This document shows positions 36,551 through 45,447 of a stretch of 64,000 nt of DNA, in pieces. How positions within the stretch are numbered: the first letter of the stretch is position 1; every line of letters starts with the position of its first letter. This stretch comes from JAWLFY01 sp041685355. GTDB lineage: Bacteria > Planctomycetota > Planctomycetia > Pirellulales > Pirellulaceae. The DNA is taken from contig JAWLFY010000010.1 in NCBI GenBank assembly GCA_041685355.1, forward strand, positions 1 through 64,000, in the 5' to 3' direction. The translations under genes were made by a program, and so were the position numbers. The notes under the pieces were generated by a model, which saw only the letters and a program-made list of their open reading frames with translations, was not told where the DNA came from and made no database searches.

Positions 36551-37792
36551 ATGACCCGCCGTTTGATTTACGCCCTTTGCCTCTGTCTCGCCACATCCCC
36601 GTTGGTTGCCGTCGCCGAGACCTCCGATTCGGGATCGGAGACGTCGGTGGTTCTCGGTGACCCGTCGCTGACCGCCGGAATTCCCGGATCCGGTCCGCTA
36701 TCGACCGAAGAGATCTCGAAATGGCTCGCCGATCCGGATAACCACGCCGTGCTCGACGTCTCGCTCCCCGAAGGCCTCGACGCGGCCGCCGCGAACGTAT
36801 TTATCCCGGACGACAACCCGATCACCCGCGCGAAGATCGAACTCGGGCGTCAGCTCTACTTCGATCCACGCCTTTCGATCGACTCGACGATCTCTTGCGC
36901 TTCGTGCCACGCGCCCAGCGAGGGGTTCACGGCGCACACCACTTTCGGGGTCGGTGTCGAAGGGCAAGAGGGGGGTCGGAATTCGCCGTTCGCGTTCAAC
37001 CGAATCTTGAGCCGCGAGCAGTTTTGGGACGGACGCGCCGCGACGCTGGAGGACCAAGCCGTGGGGCCGATCGCGAACCCGATCGAAATGGGGAGCGACC
37101 ACGACGCGTGCGTCGAGTGCTTGAAAGGGATCCCGGCTTACAAAATGCAGTTCGAAAAGATCTTTGACGACGGCGTGACGATCGACAACGTCGGCCGCGC
37201 GATCGCCACCTTCGAACGGACGATCGTCACCGGCCCGGCCCCCTACGATTACTACCAACCGGTCAAGAACTTCGAGCGGACGTTCGCCGCCATGATGGAG
37301 TACCTGGACGAAGAACCGGAGCTGGCCGACCAGTACGCGGCGTTGAAGGCGGAGGCCGCGGCGAACCCGATGAGTGACGCCGCCCAGCGGGGGATGGAGC
37401 TGTTCTTCAACAAAGCCGAATGCTCGGCGTGCCATGCCGGGGCGAACTTCACCGACGAGCAATACCACAACTTGGGCGTGGGGATGGACGTCGACGATCC
37501 CGACCTGGGCCGCTACGAGGTGACGAAACAGGACAAGGACCGCGGGGCGTTCAAAACCCCGTCGCTGCGGAACATCTCCGTCACCGCCCCGTTCATGCAC
37601 GACGGTAGCCAGGAAACCTTGGAGGAAGTCGTCGAGTGGTACGACAAGGGCGGACACCCGAACCGATGGCTCAGCGACAAAGTCAACAAACTGAACCTGA
37701 CCGAGGGTGAAAAGGGAGACCTGGTCGCGTTCATGCGAGAAGGCTTGCTGGGAAGTTTCCCAAAGATCGAGACCGGCCGGCTCCCCGAATAG
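36551..37792 (+). CDS. Di-heme cytochrome c peroxidase (MauG/CcpA family)
   Basis: 413 residues. Signal peptide (LIYALCLCLATSPLVAVAE, about 5-23). Two heme c motifs: CASCH (C116, C119, H120) and CSACH (C291, C294, H295). Family hallmarks include the CASCHAPSEGFT context and TPSLRNISVTAPFMHDGS near the second heme. Bacterial cytochrome c peroxidases reduce hydrogen peroxide in the periplasm with electrons from small cytochromes; MauG relatives oxidise protein residues instead, and sequence alone does not separate these. It sits alone, preceded by mutY and followed by a GC-rich repeat block. No strong Shine-Dalgarno precedes ATG 36551. Confidence 0.93.
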   Translation: MTRRLIYALCLCLATSPLVAVAETSDSGSETSVVLGDPSLTAGIPGSGPLSTEEISKWLADPDNHAVLDVSLPEGLDAAAANVFIPDDNPITRAKIELGRQLYFDPRLSIDSTISCASCHAPSEGFTAHTTFGVGVEGQEGGRNSPFAFNRILSREQFWDGRAATLEDQAVGPIANPIEMGSDHDACVECLKGIPAYKMQFEKIFDDGVTIDNVGRAIATFERTIVTGPAPYDYYQPVKNFERTFAAMMEYLDEEPELADQYAALKAEAAANPMSDAAQRGMELFFNKAECSACHAGANFTDEQYHNLGVGMDVDDPDLGRYEVTKQDKDRGAFKTPSLRNISVTAPFMHDGSQETLEEVVEWYDKGGHPNRWLSDKVNKLNLTEGEKGDLVAFMREGLLGSFPKIETGRLPE

Positions 37793-37794
37793 CC

Positions 37795-37945
37795 CGAACC
37801 GGGCCGAACCGGGCCGAACCGGGCCGAACCGGGCCGAACCGGGCCGGGCAGCCTGAATAGGGCCGCATCGGGCCGCATCGGGCCAGGCAGCCCGAATAGT
37901 CCCAAACAGGGCCGGACAGGGCCGGACAGGGCCGGACAGGGCGGC
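37795..37945 (+). repeat. Cluster of three related 10-bp repeat families
   Basis: gggccgaacc repeated about five times, then gggccgcatc twice, then gggccggaca about four times. All three share gggcc every 10 bp, as if one array diverged into blocks. It lies between the peroxidase stop and the POTRA gene; 10 bp is about one helical turn. Confidence 0.9.
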
Positions 37946-38027
37946 CGCGGAAATCCGCCTTGTGGTCACGACCGGGGCGGTGGTAGTTACCGATCGCGCC
38001 GGCACATGGGTGTCGGCACCGATCGCC

Positions 38028-39461
38028 ATGACTCTCCACCACCTGTGTGCCATGACGTTGCTCTCCCCGAGCCCCCTCACTCTCGCGCTGCTGCTGGCGT
38101 GGCCCGCGGTCGCGGCCGCACAGATGGGCGGTGGAGGCATGGGTGGGATGGGCGGTCCCGCGGGCGGCGGCGGCGGCGGTGCCGCGCCTCCACCGGGGAT
38201 CGAAAAGCCGAAGTTTCGCGACCATATCCACCAACAAGGCGGTTTGCCCCTGCGACGCGAGAAAGGCGACGCGGTTGTCACCGACGTGCGCGTCGTCGGC
38301 AACCGGGCCGTCGAGACGCACCGGATCGCGAAGGTGCTGCAGACCCGCAAAGACCGTTTCTACGACTACGAAACCGTCCTCGGCGATGTCCGGCGGTTGA
38401 ACGACTTGGGCGCTTTCGACCATGTCACGTTCCGGGTCGACGACGAGGCCGAAGGGAAACGCGTGACATTCGTCCTCCAGGAACGCCCGGTGGTCTCGAA
38501 AGTCGTGCTCCACGGAAATCGTCGCATGAACGACCGCGAACTCAGCGGTCGCGCCGGGATCAACGCGTCCGACCCGCTCAGCGAGTTTGCCGTCGAGTCC
38601 GCCCGTCGCCGGCTGATCGATTACTACCACGAGGAAGGCTTCAACCAGGTCTCGGTTCGCAGCCAAATCGGGATCGATGGGGACCCCGGAGTCGTCATCT
38701 TTCGGATCAACGAGGGCCCCAAGGAACGGATCGCCGAGGTCCGGATCGAGGGCGCGACGTTCGTCAGTGAAGCTCGCCTGAAGAAGGTCATCGAAACCAG
38801 CGGCCCGATGGCGGGCGTCCTGACCTATTTGGGCAACACGGCCGATTTGTCCCAGCTCGACGCGGACGTGCGGAAACTCGAGTCTTACTACCAGAATCTC
38901 GGGTTCCTGACCGCGACCGCCGGCCGCCGGCTCGAATACGACGAGACCGGCAAGTGGATTACGGTCACCTTCGTGATTAACGAAGGGAAGCGTTTCCGGA
39001 TCAACGATGTCCAGGTCGTGGGCAGCCGTTACATCACCGAGGAATCGCTCCGCCAACGACTCGAGTTGAAGGCCGGTGACCAGTTCAACGGGACGCTGAT
39101 GCGTCGCGACGTCGGCGAACTCGTGTACGGCTACGGCGAACTCGGCTTCATCTACGCCGAGGTCGAACCGCAACTCGTGATGCGAGACGAACTCGACTCG
39201 GTCGACATCGTCTATCGGATCACCGAGGGTGACCGTTGGAAGGTCGGGCAGATCTTCGTCAACATCGACGGCGAGCCCCACCTGATGCGTGAGACGACGA
39301 TGTTGAACCTGATCGAACAACGCGAGGGCGACTGGATCGACCGCCGCAAACTCGAAATGGATCGCGTCCGGCTCGAGCGGAGTCAACTGCTGGAAACGAA
39401 CCCGACCATCGCGGATCCTCCCGACATTACCGTCGTCCCGGCGGACGAAAGGTGGAAATGA
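38028..39461 (+). CDS. POTRA-only Omp85/BamA-like protein
   Basis: About 477 residues from ATG 38028 (GTG 37962 and ATG 38052 are alternatives). Signal peptide LALLLAWPAVAAA, then a Gly/Met/Pro-rich stretch. Four or five POTRA-type repeats follow, e.g. VTDVRVVGNRAVETHRIAKV, then KVVLHGNRRMNDRELSG, IAEVRIEGATFVSEARLKKV, FRINDVQVVGSRYITEESL and VGQIFVNIDGEPHLMRETT. There is no beta-barrel: the gene ends after the last POTRA, and the barrel is in the next gene, which overlaps by ATGA. POTRA domains receive and hand over unfolded outer-membrane proteins. Together the pair should do the job of BamA or TamA. Confidence 0.88.
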   Translation: MTLHHLCAMTLLSPSPLTLALLLAWPAVAAAQMGGGGMGGMGGPAGGGGGGAAPPPGIEKPKFRDHIHQQGGLPLRREKGDAVVTDVRVVGNRAVETHRIAKVLQTRKDRFYDYETVLGDVRRLNDLGAFDHVTFRVDDEAEGKRVTFVLQERPVVSKVVLHGNRRMNDRELSGRAGINASDPLSEFAVESARRRLIDYYHEEGFNQVSVRSQIGIDGDPGVVIFRINEGPKERIAEVRIEGATFVSEARLKKVIETSGPMAGVLTYLGNTADLSQLDADVRKLESYYQNLGFLTATAGRRLEYDETGKWITVTFVINEGKRFRINDVQVVGSRYITEESLRQRLELKAGDQFNGTLMRRDVGELVYGYGELGFIYAEVEPQLVMRDELDSVDIVYRITEGDRWKVGQIFVNIDGEPHLMRETTMLNLIEQREGDWIDRRKLEMDRVRLERSQLLETNPTIADPPDITVVPADERWK

Positions 39462-41014
39462 CGCGCCAACCAGTGAACCACGCCGCTCCCGACGGGAAAC
39501 TCCCAGTGCCCGCCTCACGCCGACCGACGCGTTATCGATTCGCCGTGCTCGCCGCTTGGGTCGTGCTCCCGATGTGGGGCGGTAGCTCCGCGGCATTCGC
39601 CGACGAGCCGTGGAAGAGCCAACGTTATGAGGCCCGCCAGTTCCCCGACGACCTGACGGCCCCCGGTGCACCGGGCGGGGCTGGTGCACCGGGCGGGGCT
39701 GGTGCACCGGGCGGGGCTGGTGGCGCGCCCGGGCCGAGTTTCCCGAGCACCGATGGCTACCGACAGCCGGGCGGTCTCCAACAGCCGGGCGGGTTTCCGG
39801 CTCCGGGGAGCCCGTACGGAGCGGGCGACCCGAACGCCCCGGGCGGATTTCCCCCGCCGGGAACCGGACTTGGCGGCCCGGGGGCTTTCGACGGTGGGGG
39901 CGCTTCCGGGCAACTCCCCGCGTTCACGCCGACCACCCGCGAAGCCGACCTGATCATCAACGGGGTTCCCGCGCGGACCGGCCGAATCATGCTCGGCGGT
40001 GCCGTCAACAGCGACGCGGGGGTCACCGGCCAGATCACGGTCGACGAGCGAAACTTCGATATCATGCGTTGGCCGACGTCGTTCCAAGACTTGTTCAGCG
40101 GGACCGCGTTCCGCGGGGCGGGCCAAACGTTCCGCGTCGAGGCGGTCCCGGGGAGCATCTTCGACCGTTATACGGTCCAGTTTGCCGACCCGAACCTGCT
40201 GGGATACCTGCCGATCAGCATGTCGGTGAGCGGCTTCCTGTTCGACCGTCGGTTTGACGATTGGGACGAAAACCGCCTCGGCGGACGGCTCAACTTCGGT
40301 TACCGCGTCACCCCCGACCTCTCCGTTTCTGCCGGGGTCAGCGGCCAGAACGTCGAGATTTCAAGGCCCCGCATCGTGGGCGTTCCGCAACTCGATAACG
40401 TGGTCGGCGATAACGAGCTGTATAGCGGTGAAGTTTCGCTCGTGCATGACACCCGCGACAGCCCGATCCAGGCGAGCCGAGGGCATTTCTTCGAATTCAC
40501 CTTCGAAGAGGTGTTCGGCAGCTACGACTACGCCCGGTTCGAGACCGAGTACCGGACCTATTTCCTGCTGAGCCAACGGGCGGACACGTCGGGCAAACAG
40601 ACGTTGTCCTACTCGGTGAGACTCGGGTTCAGCGGCGAGGACACGCCGATCTTCGAAAATTTCTACGCCGGTGGCTACTCGACCATGCGTGGGTTCGACT
40701 TCCGTGGCGCCAGCCCGAACGTTGGGGGCGTCGAGGTGGGGGGCCGGTTCCAATGGCTGAACTCGGTCGAGTACATGTTCCCGATCACGGCCGACGACGC
40801 GTTCCGCGGCGTCGCGTTCGTCGACTTCGGGACGGTCGAGCAGAACGTCTCGATGAACGCCGACAATTTCCGCGTCGCCCCCGGGGTCGGGCTGCGGATC
40901 GCGATCCCGATGCTCGGGCCCGCACCGCTGGCGTTCGACTTCGGATTCCCGGTTGCCCAAGCCGACTCCGACGTGACCCGAGTGTTCAGCTTTTACATGA
41001 GCGCGATCCGGTAG
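39458..41014 (+). CDS. Omp85 beta-barrel (BamA/TamA C-terminal half) with own signal peptide
   Basis: 518 residues from ATG 39458, whose ATGA overlaps the POTRA gene stop; a GTG 6 bp earlier is possible. It has its own signal segment (RFAVLAAWVVLPMWGGSSAAFA, about 27-48), so the split is not a sequencing frameshift of one protein. A Pro/Gly-rich linker with an 18-bp repeat (GAPGGA units) precedes a 16-strand-type barrel (about 160-518) with the lid motif GGYSTMRGFDFRG, the Omp85 RGF signature, and a C-terminal strand ending FSFYMSAIR. Inserted in the outer membrane. Confidence 0.88.
   Translation: MTRQPVNHAAPDGKLPVPASRRPTRYRFAVLAAWVVLPMWGGSSAAFADEPWKSQRYEARQFPDDLTAPGAPGGAGAPGGAGAPGGAGGAPGPSFPSTDGYRQPGGLQQPGGFPAPGSPYGAGDPNAPGGFPPPGTGLGGPGAFDGGGASGQLPAFTPTTREADLIINGVPARTGRIMLGGAVNSDAGVTGQITVDERNFDIMRWPTSFQDLFSGTAFRGAGQTFRVEAVPGSIFDRYTVQFADPNLLGYLPISMSVSGFLFDRRFDDWDENRLGGRLNFGYRVTPDLSVSAGVSGQNVEISRPRIVGVPQLDNVVGDNELYSGEVSLVHDTRDSPIQASRGHFFEFTFEEVFGSYDYARFETEYRTYFLLSQRADTSGKQTLSYSVRLGFSGEDTPIFENFYAGGYSTMRGFDFRGASPNVGGVEVGGRFQWLNSVEYMFPITADDAFRGVAFVDFGTVEQNVSMNADNFRVAPGVGLRIAIPMLGPAPLAFDFGFPVAQADSDVTRVFSFYMSAIR
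39665..39718 (+). repeat. In-frame 18-bp array, 3 copies
   Basis: Three perfect copies of ggtgcaccgggcggggct, encoding GAPGGA in the flexible linker of the barrel protein. A multiple of 3, so copy changes preserve frame. Confidence 0.95.
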
Positions 41015-41020
41015 GGGCAG

Positions 41021-41052
41021 GACGAGACGACGAGACGACGAGACGACGAGAC
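41021..41052 (+). repeat. 8-bp tandem array, 4 copies
   Basis: Four perfect copies of gacgagac, 6 bp after the barrel gene stop and before lutA. Noncoding. Confidence 0.93.
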
Positions 41053-41172
41053 CCGGTTATACTGAGGGCGACGTCTCCGCGTTGGCGCCGACATCCCGCA
41101 GGGGGACCGCTTTCCCCGTGGGAGCTGACGCGTACTCCCCGTTCCTCCCGTCTTGTTGGTCGCCCCGCCTGT

Positions 41173-41946
41173 ATGACCGTTGCCCTGTTCGTTCCCTGTT
41201 ACGTCGATCAATTCTTCCCCGACGTCGCGATCGCCACATTGGAATTGCTGGAACGGCTGGGCGTTGACGTCGATTACCCCAGCGGGCAAACCTGCTGCGG
41301 GCAACCGATGGCGAACACCGGATGCTCGGACGAAACCGGACCGGTTGCCCGCCGCTTGGTCGAAATGTTCGCCGATTACGACGCGGTCGTCTGTCCGTCG
41401 GGGTCGTGCACGGCGATGGTCCGCCGTCATTATGGCGACCACTTCGCGGAGGACGACAAGACGTTCGCGAAAGTCCGTTCACGGACGTTCGAACTCTGCG
41501 AGTTCCTCCACGACGAACTCCGAATCCGACATCTCGATGTCCGGTTCCCCCACCGCGTCAGCGTTCACCAAAGCTGTCACGGGCTCCGCGAACTCCGCTT
41601 GGGTGCCTCGTCCGAATCGATGACGCCGAGGGTCGACAAGGTCCGGGAATTGCTTAGTTTGGTCGAAGGGCTGGAGACGGTCGGGTTGGAACGTCCCGAC
41701 GAGTGCTGTGGTTTCGGCGGGACCTTCGCGGTCAATGAAGCGGACGTCTCCGCGTCGATGGGTCGCGACCGAGTCGCCGACCACCGACGGAGCGGCAGCG
41801 ATGTGATCGTCTCGGCCGACATGAGCTGCCTGATGCACCTGCAGGGCATCCTACGCCGTGACGGTTCCCCGATCGGCGTCATGCACGTGGCCCAGGTGTT
41901 GATGGGACGCCCGCTCGACGTGCCCCACCCCCAACCCACGCCCTGA
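41173..41946 (+). CDS. lutA: Lactate utilization protein LutA
   Basis: 257 residues. Fe-S/cysteine-rich CCG-domain subunit of the LutABC L-lactate oxidation system. Two CCG-type motifs, QTCCGQPMANTG (about 37) and ECCGFGGTFAVNEADVS (about 180), each with spacing typical of the family; the central CPSGSCT also conserved. Starts at ATG 41173 (VALFVPCYVDQFFPDV is the conserved LutA N-terminus). First gene of lutA-lutB-lutC, 14 bp before lutB. Cytoplasmic, oxidises L-lactate to pyruvate with LutB/LutC. Confidence 0.93.
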   Translation: MTVALFVPCYVDQFFPDVAIATLELLERLGVDVDYPSGQTCCGQPMANTGCSDETGPVARRLVEMFADYDAVVCPSGSCTAMVRRHYGDHFAEDDKTFAKVRSRTFELCEFLHDELRIRHLDVRFPHRVSVHQSCHGLRELRLGASSESMTPRVDKVRELLSLVEGLETVGLERPDECCGFGGTFAVNEADVSASMGRDRVADHRRSGSDVIVSADMSCLMHLQGILRRDGSPIGVMHVAQVLMGRPLDVPHPQPTP

Positions 41947-41960
41947 ACGCCCGACGCCGC

Positions 41961-43403
41961 ATGACCACGCTGCCGATCGTTGACCACCCCACCGCCGCCC
42001 GATCGTTCGTGCGAAACGACCAACGTTCGCATTGGCACGACGAGGCGCTCTGGTTCGTCCGCACCAAACGGGACCGACAAGCCCGTTCGCTCCCCGAATG
42101 GGAGTATCTCCGCGAACTCGCGTCCGGGATCAAGACCCGCACCATCGCCGGACTGGACGGCTACCTGGAGGAGTTCGAGCGAAACGCGACCGCGTCCGGC
42201 GCGATCGTGCACTGGGCCCGCGACGCGGAAGAACACAACAAGATCGTCCTCGAGATCCTCCGGCACCACGAAACGCACCGGATCGTCAAGAGTAAGTCGA
42301 TGCTCACCGAAGAGTGTGAACTCAACCCGTTCCTGGAAGCGAACGGGATCGATGTCGTCGACACCGACCTCGGCGAACGGATCGTCCAGCTCCGCGGCGA
42401 AACCCCAAGCCATATCGTGCTCCCGGCGATCCACATCAAGAAAGAGGAAGTCGGCGACACGTTTCACCAACACTTCGGGACCGACGCCGGCGCTTCGGAC
42501 CCGAAATATCTGACCGAAGCCGCCCGAGGACACCTGCGAGATAAGTTCCTCGCCGGGGAAGTCGGGATCACCGGGGTCAATTTCGGGATCGCCGAAACCG
42601 GAGGGGTTGTCGTCTGTACCAACGAGGGAAATGCCGACCTCGGGGCGTCGCTCCCACGCGTCCACATCGCCTGCATGGGGATCGAGAAGCTGATCCCACG
42701 TTGGGAAGACCTGGGCGTCTTGATCCGCTTGCTCGCCCGTTCCGCGACGGGCCAGCCGATCACGAGCTATACCTCCCACTTCCATGGCCCGCGGGATTCC
42801 GACAGCGAACTGCACATCGTCCTGGTCGACAACGGCAGGACGGACCTGCGGGGCAGCCCCGAGTTCCGCGACTCGCTCCACTGCATCCGATGCGGGGCGT
42901 GCATGAATACCTGCCCGGTCTATCGTCGCAGCGGCGGACATAGCTATCGGGCGACGGTCCCCGGACCGATCGGGTCCGTCCTTTCGCCCACGCGAGACCC
43001 GGGACGTCACAAGAGCCTCCCCTACGCCTGCAGCCTGTGTGGGTCATGCACCGACGTCTGCCCGGTCAAGATTCCGCTGCACCATCAATTGCTCGCTTGG
43101 CGGAAGGAACTGGTCGGCAAAAAGTTGCTCCCCCGCCGGAAACGTTGGCCGATGAAGGCCGCGTCCCACCTATTCCGTCATCCCGCACTGTTCGCCACCG
43201 GAGGCTACATGGCCCGTTTCGCCCTCCGTGTATTGCCCCGATGGGCAACCCATCACCGGTTCAACGCGTGGACGATCGCCCGCGAATTGCCGCCGGCGCC
43301 CAAGGAATCGTTCCGGGCGTGGCACGCGAGAAACCGGCCCCGGCACGGCGGGCCGCCGCAGAACTCGAGCAACGGACATGGGCCGTCGGGAGACAGCCGA
43401 TGA
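41961..43403 (+). CDS. lutB: Lactate utilization Fe-S protein LutB
   Basis: 480 residues. Contains two 4Fe-4S motifs, CIRCGACMNTCP (about 312) and CSLCGSCTDVCP (about 360), plus the conserved SKSMLTEE near residue 113 and GEVGITGVNFGIAETGG. It is the electron-transfer subunit of LutABC. The stop overlaps the start of lutC as ATGA, so translation is coupled. The C-terminal 60 residues (GPPQNSSNGHGPSGDSR) are a polar tail, longer than in Bacillus LutB. Confidence 0.93.
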   Translation: MTTLPIVDHPTAARSFVRNDQRSHWHDEALWFVRTKRDRQARSLPEWEYLRELASGIKTRTIAGLDGYLEEFERNATASGAIVHWARDAEEHNKIVLEILRHHETHRIVKSKSMLTEECELNPFLEANGIDVVDTDLGERIVQLRGETPSHIVLPAIHIKKEEVGDTFHQHFGTDAGASDPKYLTEAARGHLRDKFLAGEVGITGVNFGIAETGGVVVCTNEGNADLGASLPRVHIACMGIEKLIPRWEDLGVLIRLLARSATGQPITSYTSHFHGPRDSDSELHIVLVDNGRTDLRGSPEFRDSLHCIRCGACMNTCPVYRRSGGHSYRATVPGPIGSVLSPTRDPGRHKSLPYACSLCGSCTDVCPVKIPLHHQLLAWRKELVGKKLLPRRKRWPMKAASHLFRHPALFATGGYMARFALRVLPRWATHHRFNAWTIARELPPAPKESFRAWHARNRPRHGGPPQNSSNGHGPSGDSR

Positions 43404-44020
43404 ACGGGAAGCCGTTCGCCGCGCGGTCCGGGGGCCGTCAGGCGATCCTGGACCGGATCCGCTCGCGAAAAGTAACCTCGCCCCAAGAGATCGAACTCGA
43501 CGAATCGCGACTGTCAAAATTCGACGACCCGATCGCGACGTTCGTCGAATCGCTCGCGGTGGTCGGCGGAGAATGCCATCAGGTCGATTCCCACGGCGAC
43601 GTCGCCAAGCGATTAGGGGAGATTCCGGTGTTTCGAGACGCCCGGCGGGTCGCCTCCACCGTCCCCGAATGCGTCGCCGGAAACGTGAACCTCGAGATGC
43701 TCGACGACCCCCACGCACTCGCAACTGTCGATTGGACCGTCGCCCGCGGTGAGTTCGCCGTCGCGGAAAACGGCGCGATCTGGATCGACGGACAAACGTT
43801 GCCCCACCGGGTCGCGCTTTTCATTTCCCAGTATCTGGCGATCGTCGTCTCCCGCGATGCGATCGTCGATCACATGCACCAAGCCTACCGACGGATCGAA
43901 AACCCTGGCAAAGGCTATGGCGTGTTCGTGTCAGGCCCCAGTAAGACCGCCGACATCGAACAATCTCTCGTCCTCGGGGCCCACGGATGCCGCACGCTCC
44001 AGGTTTTCCTGGTCCCCTGA
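43400..44020 (+). CDS. lutC: Lactate utilization protein LutC
   Basis: 206 residues. LUD-domain subunit. Typical LutC phrases are DWTVARGEFAVAENGAIW, LFISQYLAIVV and the C-terminal SGPSKTADIEQSLVLGAHGC, all matching the LutC family where the last Gly-rich segment is diagnostic. I start it at ATG 43400, within the ATGA overlap with lutB; a much longer frame from 43037 is an artefact. No regulator (LutR) is next to it. Confidence 0.92.
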   Translation: MNGKPFAARSGGRQAILDRIRSRKVTSPQEIELDESRLSKFDDPIATFVESLAVVGGECHQVDSHGDVAKRLGEIPVFRDARRVASTVPECVAGNVNLEMLDDPHALATVDWTVARGEFAVAENGAIWIDGQTLPHRVALFISQYLAIVVSRDAIVDHMHQAYRRIENPGKGYGVFVSGPSKTADIEQSLVLGAHGCRTLQVFLVP

Positions 44021-44092
44021 AGCCCTGCAACGTGGTTCGGAGAACGGAACGGTTGAGCGCGGCCGCGGCCGTTGATCTCGACCCGACGATTA

Positions 44093-44168
44093 CCGCCCCG
44101 TTCACCTCTACCCGCCCCGTTCACCTCTACCCGCCCCGTTCACCTCTACCCGCCCCGTTCACCTCGCG
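44093..44168 (+). repeat. 19-bp tandem array, 4 copies
   Basis: Four copies of ccgccccgttcacctctac; the last copy overlaps the C-terminal codons and stop (44159-44161) of the opposite-strand DUF2203 gene. Its unit is not a multiple of 3, but only the final copy reaches coding sequence. Confidence 0.93.
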
Positions 44169-44641
44169 CGGCCACCGGACGACTCACCAGAAAGCACCTT
44201 GAGGTCAAGCCGTCGGCGGGCGGAGAACGGCTGACCGATTTCGTGCCAATGAGACACCTCGCTGTCGTCGGGCGTCCAGCAAAGTCGCACCACCCGCCGA
44301 TTCAGTTTCGCCGGGAAGTCGATCCCGCCGTCGATCGGCACGTGCGGTTCGACCCCGAGTGCGGCGAGCTCCGCCATACACCCCTGAAGGTCCCGCTCCT
44401 CCGCCGCCAAAGACGCCCGGACGTCGCGAAGCTCTTCGGAATAGGTCGCCCGGTCCGATATCTCCTCGACGTTCGCCAAGCCACGGAGTTGCGCCCGTTG
44501 AGACTCGATCGATGCGTGCAGCCTCATTAGGTCGCCGACGATCCGGCGAACGAGCGGGAGCATGCTGGTCGCCTTCCCAGGCGTGAACCAGCACCCTTCC
44601 TCCGGGTCAGGACCTCGTTCATTGCTGATTGCGTGAACCAT
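44159..44641 (-). CDS. DUF2203 family protein
   Basis: 160 residues from ATG 44641 (a longer frame starts at TTG 44662). Cytosolic, no signal. N-terminal FTPGKATSMLPLVRRIVGDLM and GCMAELAALGVEPHVPIDGGIDFPA with VVRLCWTPDDSEVSHWHEI match DUF2203, a short alpha-helical family with no known role that is common in planctomycetes and firmicutes. The C-terminus SGESSGGRAR runs into the 19-bp tandem repeat, so the exact tail may vary between strains. Confidence 0.85.
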   Translation of the reverse strand: MVHAISNERGPDPEEGCWFTPGKATSMLPLVRRIVGDLMRLHASIESQRAQLRGLANVEEISDRATYSEELRDVRASLAAEERDLQGCMAELAALGVEPHVPIDGGIDFPAKLNRRVVRLCWTPDDSEVSHWHEIGQPFSARRRLDLKVLSGESSGGRAR

Positions 44642-44856
44642 GATTCCCAAACGGATTCCCAAAAGGGGCGGGGGGATGTGTCGATCGGATCCGTTATTTC
44701 TCTCGCGATCCTTGCCTCATCATAGGACGCTTGGAAGTCCCGATCGGTTCTCCCCCGCCCGCGATAACTTGAGCAAAATCGATCAAATCTGCGGGTTGTG
44801 GTCACCCCCCAGACGGACGAAAGGTCAGAATCTCGTCGTTGTCAAGCCGGTTTTTC

Positions 44857-44884
44857 TTGACGCGCCGCAATTTTGATCTACAGT
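44857..44884 (+). promoter_or_regulatory. Candidate sigma-70 promoter for csrA
   Basis: TTGACG (44857-44862), 16-bp spacer, TACAGT (44879-44884). The -35 matches five of six and the -10 four of six consensus bases. It predicts a csrA leader of roughly 150 nt. Confidence 0.45.
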
Positions 44885-44894
44885 TGAATCGTCA

Positions 44895-45040
44895 GGATAG
44901 CGGAAGCGTACGGAGAAATTCCGCGGACGAAGCCGGCCTACCACGCGGTGAACTGGGAACATCGAGGATTCCCAATGTGCATCGGGAAGTAGGCGACCGC
45001 TCAACACTCTCCACCGGGCCGGTGCTGAAAGGACTGAGAA
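44895..45040 (+). promoter_or_regulatory. GGA-rich csrA leader with CsrA-binding-like hairpin
   Basis: Eight GGA triplets begin at 44895, 44902, 44912, 44925, 44956, 44966, 44985 and 45031. The one at 44966 sits in the loop of TGGGAA/TTCCCA (44954-44959 and 44969-44974). The last GGA is inside the Shine-Dalgarno AAAGGA (45028-45033), 7 bp before ATG. This is the arrangement used for CsrA autorepression in other bacteria; here it is inferred. Confidence 0.5.
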
Positions 45041-45235
45041 ATGCTGGTGTTATCGAGAAAGAAAAACGAAAGTATCGTGATTAACAACGACATCAAGATC
45101 GTCGTTGTCGAGATCCGCGGAGACAAAGTGCGGCTGGGTGTCGAAGCCCCCCGCGAGGTCCCCGTTCATCGTCGCGAAGTTTACGACGCGATCCAGAAAA
45201 GTCTGGAGTCGGGGGACGCGACCATCGAATCGTAG
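45041..45235 (+). CDS. csrA: Carbon storage regulator CsrA
   Basis: 64-residue RNA-binding dimer. The N-terminus MLVLSRKKNESIVINN and the central GDKVRLGVEAPREVPVHRREVY match CsrA/RsmA closely; the RNA-contacting R (in LSRK) and R/V-H-R-x-E-V segment are present. CsrA binds GGA motifs in mRNA leaders, controlling central metabolism, motility and biofilm; in flagellate bacteria it also controls flagellin. AAAGGA lies 7 bp upstream of ATG. Independent transcription unit. Confidence 0.97.
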   Translation: MLVLSRKKNESIVINNDIKIVVVEIRGDKVRLGVEAPREVPVHRREVYDAIQKSLESGDATIES

Positions 45236-45268
45236 CCGGTGCCAGGACATCACCGAGCGGGCCCCCCC

Positions 45269-45289
45269 CGACGCGAGTCGCTATTTTTT
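45269..45289 (+). terminator. Weak terminator-like site after csrA
   Basis: CGAC-GCGA-GTCG hairpin followed within 3 bp by six T. The stem is only 4 bp, so this is tentative. Confidence 0.3.
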
Positions 45290-45447
45290 CTCGCTTTCCC
45301 GCCCGCCCGCTTCGTTGTCCCTTGACGGCCCCGTCTCATCTTGGTTTCATACTCGCGTCGCTCGGAACGCGATCGGAATCGTGGCGAATTTGCTCGTTTT
45401 GCAACGCTTACCTCCTGCGGTTCTTTTGGTCCGAGAGATTTAAAGAC

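Noticed and set aside
36324..36554. 76-residue gene between mutY and the peroxidase
   Set aside because: No ribosome-binding site and an arginine-rich low-information peptide.
39452..39461. Frameshift error joining the POTRA and barrel genes
   Set aside because: The barrel gene has its own signal peptide and an ATGA start overlap, so it is a true separate gene.
40753..41172. N-terminal extension of lutA
   Set aside because: The longer frame reads antilogically through the barrel gene; the conserved LutA start is at 41173.
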